Shown here one piece after another: positions 1-7,262 of a DNA stretch of 64,000 nucleotides. A model generated the notes under the pieces. It was not told the origin of the DNA, searched no databases, and saw only the letters and a list, made by a program, of their open reading frames with translations. The translations under genes were made by a program, and so were the position numbers. The first letter of the stretch is position 1; the number at the start of each line of letters is the position of its first letter. The DNA lies in NCBI RefSeq assembly GCF_019800665.1, contig NZ_JAHVKO010000005.1:1-64000 (forward strand). The letters run 5' to 3'. This DNA comes from Microbulbifer agarilyticus (GTDB taxonomy: Bacteria; Pseudomonadota; Gammaproteobacteria; Pseudomonadales; Cellvibrionaceae).

Positions 1-69
1 TAACGGCTTGAAGCTTATAAGCCAGAGTATAACGATCGTAATTACGCTTTTTTGTTTGTCCCATACTGG

Positions 70-108
70 ACCTCTTTCGTGGATAAAAATACCGTCCACG
101 AAAGTGGT
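70..108. repeat. Inverted repeat abutting the truncated first attC
   Basis: Arms ACCTCTTTCGTGGA (70-83) and its near-complement (95-108) pair over 14 positions with one mismatch, around an 11-base loop. No T-run follows on either strand, so it is not a classical intrinsic terminator. It sits where the neighbouring attC should have its GTTA end. It may be the end of an inserted or recombined segment. Confidence 0.5.
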
Positions 109-118
109 TTCAGATCAG

Positions 119-240
119 CGGCTTACCTTTTGCGCGATTTGCGCGAAAATGGGAGCGAAGCGAACCGCGCAAAACGTGCAAAAGGTAAGCCGTCCCGCGG
201 AGGCCCGTAGGGCCGTAGCTTTACTGCCCGTGATTGTTAT
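119..240 (-). repeat. attC site 1, missing its R' end
   Basis: Shares the array core: GGCTTACC, a GCGC-rich stem, AATGGGAGCG, GCGCAAAA and GGTAAGCC arms. The ATAACAA end overlaps the stop codon of the cassette ORF at 237. The opposite end does not reach a GTTA core but runs into an unrelated palindrome, so this site looks truncated and probably cannot be recombined normally. Confidence 0.7.
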
Positions 241-497
241 GTGTTTATCTCTGCAAGTAGATCGTGCGCAAGTTCATAGTAAATTTCCGTTTCTTTAGCA
301 GCTGGATTCTCTTCCATAAACTGTAGCGCTCTCTCTTTAAGAACTGATATTGGCCGATCATTCCCCGAAAGATGGCAACCAATGATGTTATTCATAGTAC
401 TAACAAGCGCATATATTGGTGCGTCTCTTCGAAATGCTTTAGAAGGCAAATTACTCTGTCGATTTAGCTCTTTGGCAAAGCTCAGTACGCCACTCAT
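237..497 (-). CDS. Integron cassette protein, unknown function (86 aa)
   Basis: A small soluble protein with no signal peptide or membrane segment and no family I recognise. The C-terminal half (residues about 50 to 86) looks alpha-helical and acidic. The ATG lies 17 bases inside the cassette boundary set by attC 2, and the TAA stop falls within the first bases of attC 1, the normal cassette arrangement. Expression would depend on a cassette-borne promoter or read-through from the cassette at 642. That it is a gene rests on position and length rather than on homology. Confidence 0.55.
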   Translation of the reverse strand: MSGVLSFAKELNRQSNLPSKAFRRDAPIYALVSTMNNIIGCHLSGNDRPISVLKERALQFMEENPAAKETEIYYELAHDLLAEINT

Positions 498-513
498 TGT
501 ATTTTCTCAGACA

Positions 514-631
514 CATAACGCCGCGCTCAGCCGCGGCTAATCTTGTGCGCTTTATGCGCGATAATGGGAGCAACAGCGACCAGCGCATAAAGTGCACAAG
601 GTTAGCCGTCGGTCTGCAGCGCCTTGTTATG
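514..631 (-). repeat. attC site 2 (short type, about 118 bp)
   Basis: On the minus strand it opens CATAACAAGGCGC and closes GGCGTTATG. These outer 10 to 12 bases are complementary, and the interior carries the shared GCGC/AATGGGAGC core with GTGCACAAGG arms. The GTTATG end lies 17 bases before the start of the 237-497 ORF. Its outer sequence (CCGCGCTCAGCC, GTCGGTCTGCAGCGC) matches site 4 rather than sites 3 and 5. Confidence 0.85.
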
Positions 632-641
632 GTGGTGCCAC

Positions 642-1271
642 CTAGTAACCTCGTTGCTCAATTTCCGCGATCCGTTGATTTGCAAATTTAGCTAAATTTG
701 AGGAGGGCTGCAGCTCCACAAAGCTCCTCAAATGAAATTTGGATCGCTCATACTCACCTAAAAAATAGTAACTATTTCCAATCCCCCAATGAGCTGCATC
801 CAATTTAGGGTCTAGTTCGATCGCTCTTTGAAAATAAGGGAGACTTTCCTTTGCACCAACAGATTTAAAAATAAGCACCCCTAGTGATTGCTGAAGTGCG
901 GCGTTATTCTCATTTATATCTAGCGCCCGGAAATATAGGTCTTTCGCCTCTGGCAGCCTCTCCATAGTGGAGTACACCGCTCCCAGACTTATTAGTGCTG
1001 AGAAGCATTCTGGGTTTTGACTAAGTACGTTAAGGTAAGCGTTCTCTGCTTTCTTTAACTCTTGCTTCTTAAAGTATGCATACGCATCTTCAAGGCTTTC
1101 ACCTGTAAAGACCTCACAAATATCATTCTCTATGTGACCTGTTCCATAAGCCTTCCCATCAGATGTCTCACGCATATGGTTGACGCTAGTATGCTGAAAC
1201 CCATACACAAGCCCCACTAAGATAGCTGCAGCCAAGCAAGAGAAAATAAAAGGTTCATTCTTTACATTCAT
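642..1271 (-). CDS. Integron cassette: membrane-anchored TPR protein (209 aa)
   Basis: An N-terminal hydrophobic segment (about residues 9 to 25) is followed by a short linker and then by tetratricopeptide repeats from about residue 65 to 190, with typical positions such as AENAYLNVLSQNPE, AKDLYFRALDINE and SLPYFQRAIELDPK. TPR arrays hold partner proteins, so this is probably a periplasmic or membrane-bound scaffold; the partner is unknown. Its start lies about 22 bases inside attC 3 and its stop about 10 bases before attC 2, so it is the sole ORF of its cassette. Confidence 0.75.
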   Translation of the reverse strand: MNVKNEPFIFSCLAAAILVGLVYGFQHTSVNHMRETSDGKAYGTGHIENDICEVFTGESLEDAYAYFKKQELKKAENAYLNVLSQNPECFSALISLGAVYSTMERLPEAKDLYFRALDINENNAALQQSLGVLIFKSVGAKESLPYFQRAIELDPKLDAAHWGIGNSYYFLGEYERSKFHLRSFVELQPSSNLAKFANQRIAEIEQRGY

Positions 1272-1292
1272 AATTTATATTTTCTGCGAGAA

Positions 1293-1436
1293 CCATAACG
1301 CCGCCAGCAGGGGCAGCTTACCTTGTGCGCCGTTTGCGCAAAAATGGGAGCGTAGCGACCTGCGCAAAGGGTGCACAAGGTAAGCTGTCCCGCGGAGGGC
1401 CAAAGGCCCGGAGCTTCATTGCCTGGCTTTGTTAAC
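1293..1436 (-). repeat. attC site 3 (long type, about 144 bp)
   Basis: Closes on the minus strand with GGCGTTATGG and opens near GTTAACAAAGCC. It has the shared GCGCAAAAATGGGAGCG core plus an extra side hairpin (GGGCCAAAGGCCC). Together with sites 1 and 5 it forms the longer subfamily with a TCCCGCGGAGG block. Confidence 0.85.
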
Positions 1437-1466
1437 TGCTGCCTAACTGAATTGCTTGGCATAAGT

Positions 1467-1757
1467 TTATAAGTGGTGCCTGAAGAATTTTGCATATTCC
1501 TCGGCCGACTCAACCAAAACGGTAACTTCTATACTCTGCTCACCTAGCTCTCCCGAGTGATCCTCTATAAGGATGGACTCAATAGATATCTCTGTGTTTG
1601 TTTCACTGATGTATAAGCTGAAGTCAGCTTGTTCAATACTTGGTGAATAGAATTCTGTTGGCTCAACTGCACCAAAGACAAAACCCATTGGTGGATCGCC
1701 ATTCTCCAACTTGGTTACACCGATGACTTTATCCTTTTTTCGGATCTCGTACTTCAC
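1467..1757 (-). CDS. Integron cassette protein, unknown function (96 aa)
   Basis: A small acidic protein, predicted soluble, rich in beta-type stretches (EISIESILIED, SIEVTVLVES). No signal peptide, transmembrane helix or catalytic motif is visible, and I do not recognise the family. The ATG is about 16 bases inside the boundary formed by attC 4, and the stop lies 30 bases before attC 3, so it occupies one full cassette. Function cannot be assigned. Confidence 0.6.
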   Translation of the reverse strand: MKYEIRKKDKVIGVTKLENGDPPMGFVFGAVEPTEFYSPSIEQADFSLYISETNTEISIESILIEDHSGELGEQSIEVTVLVESAEEYAKFFRHHL

Positions 1758-1772
1758 TCAATTTCTCACGGC

Positions 1773-1890
1773 AGTTAACGCCGCGCTCAGCCTCAGCTTA
1801 CTTTGTGTGCATTTTGCGCCAAAATGGGCGCGACAGCGACCGCGCAAAAGGAGCGCAAAGTAAGCTGTCGGCCTGCAGCGCTTTGTTACA
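1773..1890 (-). repeat. attC site 4 (short type, about 118 bp)
   Basis: Minus-strand ends TGTAACAAAGCGC and GGCGTTAAC are complementary. Internal core as in the other sites. Near-identical in outer arms to site 2 (CCGCGCTCAGCC and GTCGGCCTGCAGCGC). It overlaps the stop of the 1886-2371 ORF by a few bases. Confidence 0.85.
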
Positions 1891-2371
1891 TATTCCTTAG
1901 TTTGGTGTAGGCACTGGCTACTGCTCTACTACCAAGTATCAAGCACACCGCGAGAATCAGCGTAGAAATTAAGGTTATATTATTTTCTAGCCATAAGTCT
2001 GGCTTGTCGTACCCCATCCTACTCATCAATTGAGTTTTTGAATACAAGTTACTGAGCTCAGGGAGAGATTTAACCAAGAGCCATAGTCCGAGGAGAAAAG
2101 TGCCTGCGCGAACGATACCTATTTCACTTGCGGAAATGTCATTCTCTACACCGCCTGTAATTAAATGAGCCAGCAAGCGAGACTTAGCAAAGAAGACCAC
2201 GGCCAAAAATAGCGGAACTACAACTTGTACCAGAAGAGTTAGTATTGCCACTTCCGGATCATAGTTTCCAGTAATAGCCATGTGTAAGACATAGGCAATG
2301 TTCGGAATTGCTATGACAACCAACACTACCGCGATGGCCCTACAAAATAAAATACCCAGATCTTTGGTCAT
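1886..2371 (-). CDS. Integron cassette: multi-spanning membrane protein (161 aa)
   Basis: Shows four hydrophobic segments at about residues 9-30, 42-63, 88-105 and 135-152, with short charged loops. It resembles small inner-membrane proteins of unknown function carried by cassettes; a DUF2975-like identity is possible but unproven. The start lies 13 bases from the attC 5 boundary and the stop falls within attC 4. No signal peptide cleavage motif is seen and no function can be assigned. Confidence 0.65.
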   Translation of the reverse strand: MTKDLGILFCRAIAVVLVVIAIPNIAYVLHMAITGNYDPEVAILTLLVQVVVPLFLAVVFFAKSRLLAHLITGGVENDISASEIGIVRAGTFLLGLWLLVKSLPELSNLYSKTQLMSRMGYDKPDLWLENNITLISTLILAVCLILGSRAVASAYTKLRNM

Positions 2372-2383
2372 TCCTTACCTATA

Positions 2384-2517
2384 TGTAACGCCCACAGCAG
2401 GGGCGGCTTACCTTGTGCGCTTTTTGCGCAAAAATGGGAGCGTAGCGACCTGCGCAAAAGGTGCACAAGGTAAGGCGTCCCGCGGAGGGCCGAAGCACAT
2501 TGCCTGTGTTTGTTAAC
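2384..2517 (-). repeat. attC site 5 (long type, about 134 bp)
   Basis: Opens on the minus strand GTTAACAAACAC and closes GGGCGTTAC, very like the ends of Vibrio cholerae repeats. Contains the shared GCGCAAAAATGGGAGCG core and the TCCCGCGGAGGGCC block. It overlaps the stop codon of the 2513-2986 ORF. Confidence 0.87.
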
Positions 2518-2986
2518 GTGGCCTTGCCACAAGGCCAACAACTAGCCAAATGCCTGGGCCGACAATGTACAACAAAATAAGTAATGACCATATTTCGGAA
2601 GAAGGCTCCGGGTCTAGTATTGAGGCCGAATGATCACTGTCATCGTAATATACGGCCACACTATCACCAGCCTTTAACTTATCGAACATCCTCACCGTAG
2701 AAGTACAAGAGTCACTATTTTTAATGATATTTGAAGTATACGTTCTTTCAGATACGGTATATGTGTAAAACACCTTTAAGCGGCTGCAGCCTCTGCCCCA
2801 CTTTACGATCTCTGCCAAAGAAACGTGTCCTTCGGTGACGTTACTGTATGAATACCTCAACTCACGGTACACATCAGACATGGGACCATTAGAGAGAACA
2901 TCCCAACCGCCCACAAGTGAAAGGTAAATTCCGATTTGCAAAATGATATTTTGCCAATGTAATCGTAAATATCGCTTGATTGCCAT
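2513..2986 (-). CDS. Integron cassette: DUF3592-like membrane protein (157 aa)
   Basis: Two hydrophobic helices (about residues 12-30 and 132-152) flank an extracytoplasmic domain. That domain has a FYTYTV segment and ends KAGDSVAVYYDDSDHSASIL, the usual closing strand pattern of DUF3592 proteins (V.V.YDP.P...s.l). The family is widespread and has no established biochemical role. This is the last cassette at this end of the array: the bases just upstream carry an isolated GTTAACG core (2991-2997) not preceded by a standard attC. Confidence 0.7.
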   Translation of the reverse strand: MAIKRYLRLHWQNIILQIGIYLSLVGGWDVLSNGPMSDVYRELRYSYSNVTEGHVSLAEIVKWGRGCSRLKVFYTYTVSERTYTSNIIKNSDSCTSTVRMFDKLKAGDSVAVYYDDSDHSASILDPEPSSEIWSLLILLYIVGPGIWLVVGLVARPR

Positions 2987-3052
2987 GAAACGTTAACAGT
3001 TTTATTCATAAGCCTTGGTCTTTTGTTGTAGATAGCTTCTATTTACAGAGCC

Positions 3053-3117
3053 CATAAGACGCCAAAGAATCTACTCCCTTTAAAATCAGAGAGTTAGCGT
3101 TCGTTTGGCGTTATACG
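3053..3117. repeat. Compact attC-like palindrome A
   Basis: Outer arms CATAAGACGCCAAA and TTTGGCGTTATACG are complementary apart from a two-base insertion. The plus-strand right end has the GTTATAC core expected of an attC R' site, while the left end has GAC in place of AAC. About 65 bp, within the size range of small attC sites, but with no internal similarity to the five array sites. Confidence 0.35.
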
Positions 3118-3118
3118 C

Positions 3119-3183
3119 ATATACCAAAAGAAGCCTATGGCTATTAATTTCAGGATTAATCTGGCTCTTTTGTTGTTATACGT
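3119..3183. repeat. Compact attC-like palindrome B
   Basis: Arms ACCAAAAGAAGCC and GGCTCTTTTGTTGT pair with one bulge. The right end again reads GTTATACG, so palindromes A and B end in the same 8 bases exactly 65 bp apart. The left arm lacks a clear AAC core. Could be degenerate array debris in the opposite orientation, or chance. Confidence 0.3.
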
Positions 3184-3452
3184 AGCCTTATTAATCAATG
3201 AGTTAGCCTACTTCAATCCGGAAATATAAGCCATAGGCTGCTGAACATGACAGCACCTAGAAATAATACACAATGTTTGTGCATAATCGGGATTACTTGC
3301 AACGCGATATTTGCGGAGGATCGCGTGCGTATAAGTAGGGGCTACCTTCCCTGGTAAACCACCTATCGCAATAAAACTATTAAGATTTTTATCGAGCGGC
3401 ACAATAGTGTTCTATTCACTTTCTTACACCCCAAATTTCTTATTGGTAATGG

Positions 3453-4310
3453 TCAGGCAGTTTTCACCGTAGTTTCAGACTGAGGCCCGCTGTACCAAAA
3501 ATCGTAGAAGTCTTCGGTAACACGCTGCTCGATCTCATGTGCCTGTTCGCGTGGGCAAAATATGGTGATGCTGACAACATCGTGCCCATGTTCGTTGGTA
3601 GCAATGCTTACCTTGGGGTCGGTTCCTGCCAGCTCTACACCGGTACGATGCTCAATCATCTGGCAATAACGCGCTGCGACATCAAGAAAGCTCTCACTGT
3701 ATTCAAGAATACGCTCCTCCAGGAACCGCTTGGCGGCGAACGGGTTACCGCGGTTGTTTTCTCGTACGATGGAGAAACTGTGCTCGATATAGCGGCGCAT
3801 AAAGTTCAGGTTCTTTACGGGCTTGGTAAAGAACACGTTATTGGGCATATACAAGGTAATGCCGGTGTACCCATTACCTAGCCCATGCGGGTCAATTTCG
3901 AGCAATGTAGTACTCAGCCAGTCGCTATCAATGACTTCGCCGAATTGGTCACCGACTTTAATCCAGTCACCAACCTGGAAGGAACGCATGCTCGCCTGGT
4001 AAATTTTGCCGACGAGACTCTGCACCAACTCTCTCAGAGCAAAGACGATCGCAACCGAAAATGCAGCGATAGAAATCGCGAACTCACGAATTTCCGGCGC
4101 CCATACGATGATCACACCAATAACCAACAGCAGGTTACTGAGGTTGTGTACGGTATTGATTCTGCGCCGGCGGCTTTGCTTTTCCCACTGCCTTTGGCGA
4201 GAGAAAATCCAGCTCAAGGTAAATCGCAGCAATAGGATTACCGCGACGACCAGCGCAGAAATAACCAATTTGTTTTGCAGTAACTGCTGCAACACGGGGA
4301 GTAGATTCAT
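3453..4310 (-). CDS. MscS-family mechanosensitive channel (285 aa)
   Basis: Inner-membrane ion channel of the small-conductance MscS type, which opens under membrane tension to release solutes on osmotic downshock. Three hydrophobic helices (about residues 15-32, 52-70 and 72-105) precede the MscS beta domain (FQVGDWIKVGDQFGEVIDSD) and a C-terminal alpha/beta domain. Helix 3 carries the usual small-residue-rich pore stretch followed by ELVQSLVGKIYQ. Length is typical. It is a single gene, convergent with nothing, and is followed by the integron flank. Confidence 0.88.
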   Translation of the reverse strand: MNLLPVLQQLLQNKLVISALVVAVILLLRFTLSWIFSRQRQWEKQSRRRRINTVHNLSNLLLVIGVIIVWAPEIREFAISIAAFSVAIVFALRELVQSLVGKIYQASMRSFQVGDWIKVGDQFGEVIDSDWLSTTLLEIDPHGLGNGYTGITLYMPNNVFFTKPVKNLNFMRRYIEHSFSIVRENNRGNPFAAKRFLEERILEYSESFLDVAARYCQMIEHRTGVELAGTDPKVSIATNEHGHDVVSITIFCPREQAHEIEQRVTEDFYDFWYSGPQSETTVKTA

Positions 4311-4389
4311 TGTTTGGTCAAACCCAAAAAAAGTACTGAGTTAAGTCATAACGCCTAACCGTCATCGGGTTAGTGTTGTGTGTTCATCC

Positions 4390-4419
4390 AAAAAAAACGG
4401 CGCCCTAGGGCGCCGTTTT
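4390..4419 (-). terminator. Intrinsic terminator of the fumarase gene
   Basis: A perfect 26-base palindrome, AAAACGGCGCC and its complement, centred on CCTAGG (4394-4419). Read on the minus strand it is followed by eight T residues. Placed 27 bases after the fumarase stop. Confidence 0.9.
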
Positions 4420-4445
4420 CACGAAAGCGGAGAACCTTTTACGGT

Positions 4446-5954
4446 CTACACGCTACCCTCTTCAATTTTGTGCTTCCAGATAACCGGACCGGTGTTATGC
4501 ACCGATTCGCCCTGGCTATCTACCGCAACCGTTACCGGCATGTCTTCTACTTCAAATTCGTAGATGGCTTCCATACCCAGTTCCGGGAAGGCAATAACCT
4601 TGGCATCCTTGATCGCTTGCGCAACCAGGTATGCAGCACCGCCCACGGCCATCAGGTACACCGCTTTGTTATCGCGGATGGCTTCGATGGCGGTGGGGCC
4701 GCGCTCGGCTTTACCGATCATGCCCAGCAGGCCGGTTTCTTCCAGCATGGTGCGGGTGAACTTGTCCATACGGGTTGCAGTCGTTGGGCCCGCCGGGCCA
4801 ACAACTTCTTCGCGTACCGGGTCAACCGGGCCCACGTAGTAGATAAAGCGGCCGGTCAGATCCACCGGCAGTTTCTCACCCTTGGCCAGGATGTCTACCA
4901 TTTTCTTGTGCGCCGCATCGCGGCCGGTCAGCATCTTGCCGTTGAGCAGCAGGGTGTCACCGGGCTGCCATTCCAGTACGTCTTCCGCAGTCACTTCGTC
5001 GAGGTTCACACGGCGAGTGTTACCGCCGGCGGCACGGGTAATTTCCGGCCAGTCTTCCAGCTTCGGCGGAGTCTGGCGCGCAGCACCGGAACCATCCAGG
5101 GTGAAGTGGGTGTGACGAGTAGCCGCGCAGTTCGGAATGATCGCAACCGCTTTGTTCGCCGCATGGGTTGCGAAGTCTTTCACCTTCACATCCAGCACGG
5201 TGGTGAGGCCGCCAAGGCCCTGGGCACCGATGCCCAGCTTGTTGACCTTGTCGAACAGCTCCAGACGCAGTTCTTCGGCACGATTAGAGGCACCGCGCTC
5301 CTGCAGGTCCTGGATGTCGATCGGGTCCAGCAGGGATTCTTTTGCCAACAGCATGGCTTTCTCGGCGGTACCGCCAACACCAATACCCAGCATGCCGGGC
5401 GGACACCAGCCAGCGCCCATCTTGGGCACCATTTCCAGTACCCAGTCCACCACGGAGTCGGATGGGTTCAGCATGGCGAATTTACTTTTCGCCTCACTAC
5501 CGCCGCCTTTGGCCGCTACGTATACGTCGACGTTGTCGCCGGGCACGATTTCGTAGTGGATAACCGCCGGCGTGTTGTCGCCGGTGTTCTTACGGGCACC
5601 ATCCGGGTCTTCCAGGATGGAAGCACGCAGGACATTGTCGGGGTTGTTGTAGGCGCGGCGCACACCTTCGTTGACCATGTCGGTCACGCTCATGTCCGCG
5701 TCCCACTGCACGTTCATACCCACTTTCAGTTTCACGGTCACGATGCCGGTGTCCTGACAGATGGGGCGGTGGCCCTGGGCACACATGCGGGAATTAATCA
5801 GGATCTGGGCCATGGCGTCTTTCGCCGCCGGGTTGGCTTCTTTTTCGTAAGCCTGATTCAGGGCCTGGATAAAGTCCTGTGGGTGATAATAAGAAATGAA
5901 CTGCAGCGCGTCGGCCACGCTGTCGATCAGGTCGTCCTGGCGGATAATCGTCAT
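4446..5954 (-). CDS. fumA: Class I (iron-sulfur) fumarate hydratase (502 aa)
   Basis: Catalyses reversible hydration of fumarate to L-malate in the TCA cycle, using a 4Fe-4S cluster. N-terminal alpha domain and C-terminal beta domain are fused, as in E. coli FumA/FumB. The three cluster cysteines are visible at C66 (PICQDTG), C184 (GWCPPG) and C276 (PNCAATRH), and the beta domain keeps GPTTATRMD and KIEEGSV-type ends. The start is the ATG giving MTIIRQDDL, at normal family length. It is monocistronic with its own terminator. A Fur-like box lies about 130 bp upstream. The paralogues fumA and fumB cannot be told apart here. Confidence 0.93.
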   Translation of the reverse strand: MTIIRQDDLIDSVADALQFISYYHPQDFIQALNQAYEKEANPAAKDAMAQILINSRMCAQGHRPICQDTGIVTVKLKVGMNVQWDADMSVTDMVNEGVRRAYNNPDNVLRASILEDPDGARKNTGDNTPAVIHYEIVPGDNVDVYVAAKGGGSEAKSKFAMLNPSDSVVDWVLEMVPKMGAGWCPPGMLGIGVGGTAEKAMLLAKESLLDPIDIQDLQERGASNRAEELRLELFDKVNKLGIGAQGLGGLTTVLDVKVKDFATHAANKAVAIIPNCAATRHTHFTLDGSGAARQTPPKLEDWPEITRAAGGNTRRVNLDEVTAEDVLEWQPGDTLLLNGKMLTGRDAAHKKMVDILAKGEKLPVDLTGRFIYYVGPVDPVREEVVGPAGPTTATRMDKFTRTMLEETGLLGMIGKAERGPTAIEAIRDNKAVYLMAVGGAAYLVAQAIKDAKVIAFPELGMEAIYEFEVEDMPVTVAVDSQGESVHNTGPVIWKHKIEEGSV

Positions 5955-6082
5955 TGCCGGCTCCGGTTGTCGTCTCGTCTCGAAGGCGGCGATTTTACAC
6001 GAATTATCTTCAGGTGTTGGATAGGACGCTGGTAGGAGATGTGGAGAGCGATTTACTTTGCGTAAATTCGGCGAGCACAGAT

Positions 6083-6101
6083 AGGAATGAGAATGATTAG
6101 C
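6083..6101. promoter_or_regulatory. Possible Fur-box-like sequence upstream of fumarase
   Basis: AGGAATGAGAATGATTAGC agrees with the 19-base Fur consensus (GATAATGATAATCATTATC) at 13 positions by eye. It lies about 130 bp upstream of an iron-sulfur enzyme, where iron control would make sense. It also overlaps the hairpin at 6096-6123, and no promoter elements were identified around it. Confidence 0.3.
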
Positions 6102-6123
6102 GGCGAAAAACTTCGCCGCTAAT
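6096..6123 (-). terminator. Hairpin downstream of the coiled-coil gene
   Basis: Perfect 12-bp stem, ATTAGCGGCGAA and its complement, around an AAAC loop. It sits 27 bases after the stop of the 6150-6911 gene. There is no T-run, so it is either a weak terminator or an mRNA 3'-end stabiliser. Confidence 0.45.
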
Positions 6124-6149
6124 CACTGACTTGAAGCAGTTAGCTCAGA

Positions 6150-6911
6150 TCAGGGTGCCGAGGCGGTGCTGGAGCTGGACTGCAGGCTGCGGATAGCGTC
6201 GCGCAGCTGGACCAGATCCTTGTTCACGGTACGGCGGTAGCTGTCGATAGATTCCACCGCTTCTTCGTTCGCACCCACGCGCGCGGTCAAGTCGGAACGC
6301 ACAGAATTCAGCTGACGCTCCAGGCTGGCCACCTTGTCTTTGGTCTCACGGGAAGCGTTCACCGTCGACGCCTTCAGGGTAGCGATCTCGGCTTCCAGAC
6401 CCACCAGTTTCTTAACCGTGGTCTCAACGCTGCTGACCTTCTTGGCCAGTGCGCTCACGTCTTTCTTCGCAGAAGCAGCGGATGCCTTGTTGGCGGCAAT
6501 GCTCTTACGGTTGGTATCGTAAGAAACACCCCACAGTTTGCGGATCTCGGAGGCGTTCTCCTTAACCTTCGCGTTCAGGACTTCTACCGACGCGGCAGAC
6601 TCCTCGCCAGACATTTCAAAGCGCTTCTCCAGCTGCACGATACGGGCGTCGGCGTCTTTCAGCTGCGCGACCGTGGCTTGCCACTGGGTATACAGGAAGC
6701 CCGCACCACCGAGACCGGCCAGTGCCAGCATCAGCGCAACAATGGCGAGGAAAGAAGAACCTCCACCACCACTGGTCTCTTCAGCAGGTGCCGCAGACGA
6801 CGCGGTCGGCTGGGCAGGGGCGTGACGACGGCCACCAATGGGACCGTTCGGGATCTGAGGGTCCATAGAGGATGAACTGTTGCCATCGAATGTGGGCTCT
6901 CTGCGTTGCAT
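6150..6911 (-). CDS. Single-pass coiled-coil membrane protein, unknown function (253 aa)
   Basis: A cytoplasmic Pro/Ser/Gly-rich N-terminus is followed by one transmembrane helix (about residues 53-74) and a long heptad-patterned coiled coil (about 80-240) with an unstructured Ser/Ala tail. Orientation is probably N-in with the coiled coil in the periplasm. Such proteins often act as spacers or scaffolds; no family-specific motif is recognised. It is transcribed divergently from sodB across a 350-bp gap. The start ATG (MQRREPTF) agrees with the position of the hydrophobic segment. Confidence 0.7.
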   Translation of the reverse strand: MQRREPTFDGNSSSSMDPQIPNGPIGGRRHAPAQPTASSAAPAEETSGGGGSSFLAIVALMLALAGLGGAGFLYTQWQATVAQLKDADARIVQLEKRFEMSGEESAASVEVLNAKVKENASEIRKLWGVSYDTNRKSIAANKASAASAKKDVSALAKKVSSVETTVKKLVGLEAEIATLKASTVNASRETKDKVASLERQLNSVRSDLTARVGANEEAVESIDSYRRTVNKDLVQLRDAIRSLQSSSSTASAP

Positions 6912-7161
6912 GCTGTTGTCCTGCGTTGGCTCGGCCTGAGCGACCGAATGTAAAGATGAAAACTGCGGCAGTTATACCAAAAATTGACGAAAAAGTAAGC
7001 GGGTCCAGTTATCAGAATAGGACATGCCTGGAAGAAAACCCCGCCGTCGACCAAACCACGACCGGCCCGTCATCGAGGCTCAATTACAGTCAATTGGCTT
7101 ATTCACAGAAAAATCGTCGTGTGTTAGACCGCAAATGCAGTCTTTTGACCTGCCCGATGGC

Positions 7162-7190
7162 TTAATAATGACATCAAGCAGGTGTAGAAT
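7162..7190 (+). promoter_or_regulatory. Candidate sigma-70 promoter of sodB
   Basis: TAGAAT at 7185-7190, preceded by TG in an extended -10 context (TGTAGAAT), with a weak -35 TTAATA at 7162-7167 and 17-base spacing. It lies 73 bases before the sodB ATG. A second TTGACC at 7145 has no matching -10. Confidence 0.4.
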
Positions 7191-7262
7191 GCGGCCCATC
7201 AATAACTGACCTACTACCGTACTTGGGTCGGTATGGGTCCCAGACAAAGGAAGGAATACCAC

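Larger units (their letters stand above)
1..2997 (-). mobile_element. Integron gene-cassette array without visible integrase (CALIN-like)
   Basis: Five minus-strand ORFs, each about 260 to 630 bp, alternate with five long imperfect palindromes that share a core. Read on the minus strand each site opens with a TAACAA-type motif just at or after the ORF stop and, except for the first, closes with GCGTTA just before the next ORF. This is the attC plan of Vibrio-type chromosomal integrons. ORFs are all in one direction, AT-richer than the host genes, and of unknown or membrane type, as is usual for cassettes. No intI gene lies between the array end (about 2997) and mscS, where an integrase would be expected for this orientation. 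The array continues past the left edge of the window or ends near base 70. Confidence 0.85.
2998..3452. other. Non-coding flank of the cassette array
   Basis: About 450 bases between the last cassette and mscS. It holds two short palindromes ending in GTTATACG and a longer-range inverted repeat AGCCTATGGCT (3132-3142) against AGCCATAGGCT (about 3229-3239). A 64-codon minus-strand frame (3208-3402, GTG start) has no support beyond being open. No integrase, attI with promoter, or tRNA is visible. Confidence 0.5.

Noticed and set aside
119-2517. Repeats at the left end as a CRISPR array
   Set aside because: Units are 118-144 bp, diverged, palindromic and separated by ORFs of varied length; this is attC architecture.
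3208-3402. 64-codon minus-strand frame beside the integron
   Set aside because: GTG start, no Shine-Dalgarno, no recognisable family. I checked it for integrase similarity and saw none.
4380-6035. 551-residue plus-strand open frame opposite fumarase
   Set aside because: It is the antisense shadow of a clear class I fumarase and has His/Val/Gly-rich composition without any domain.
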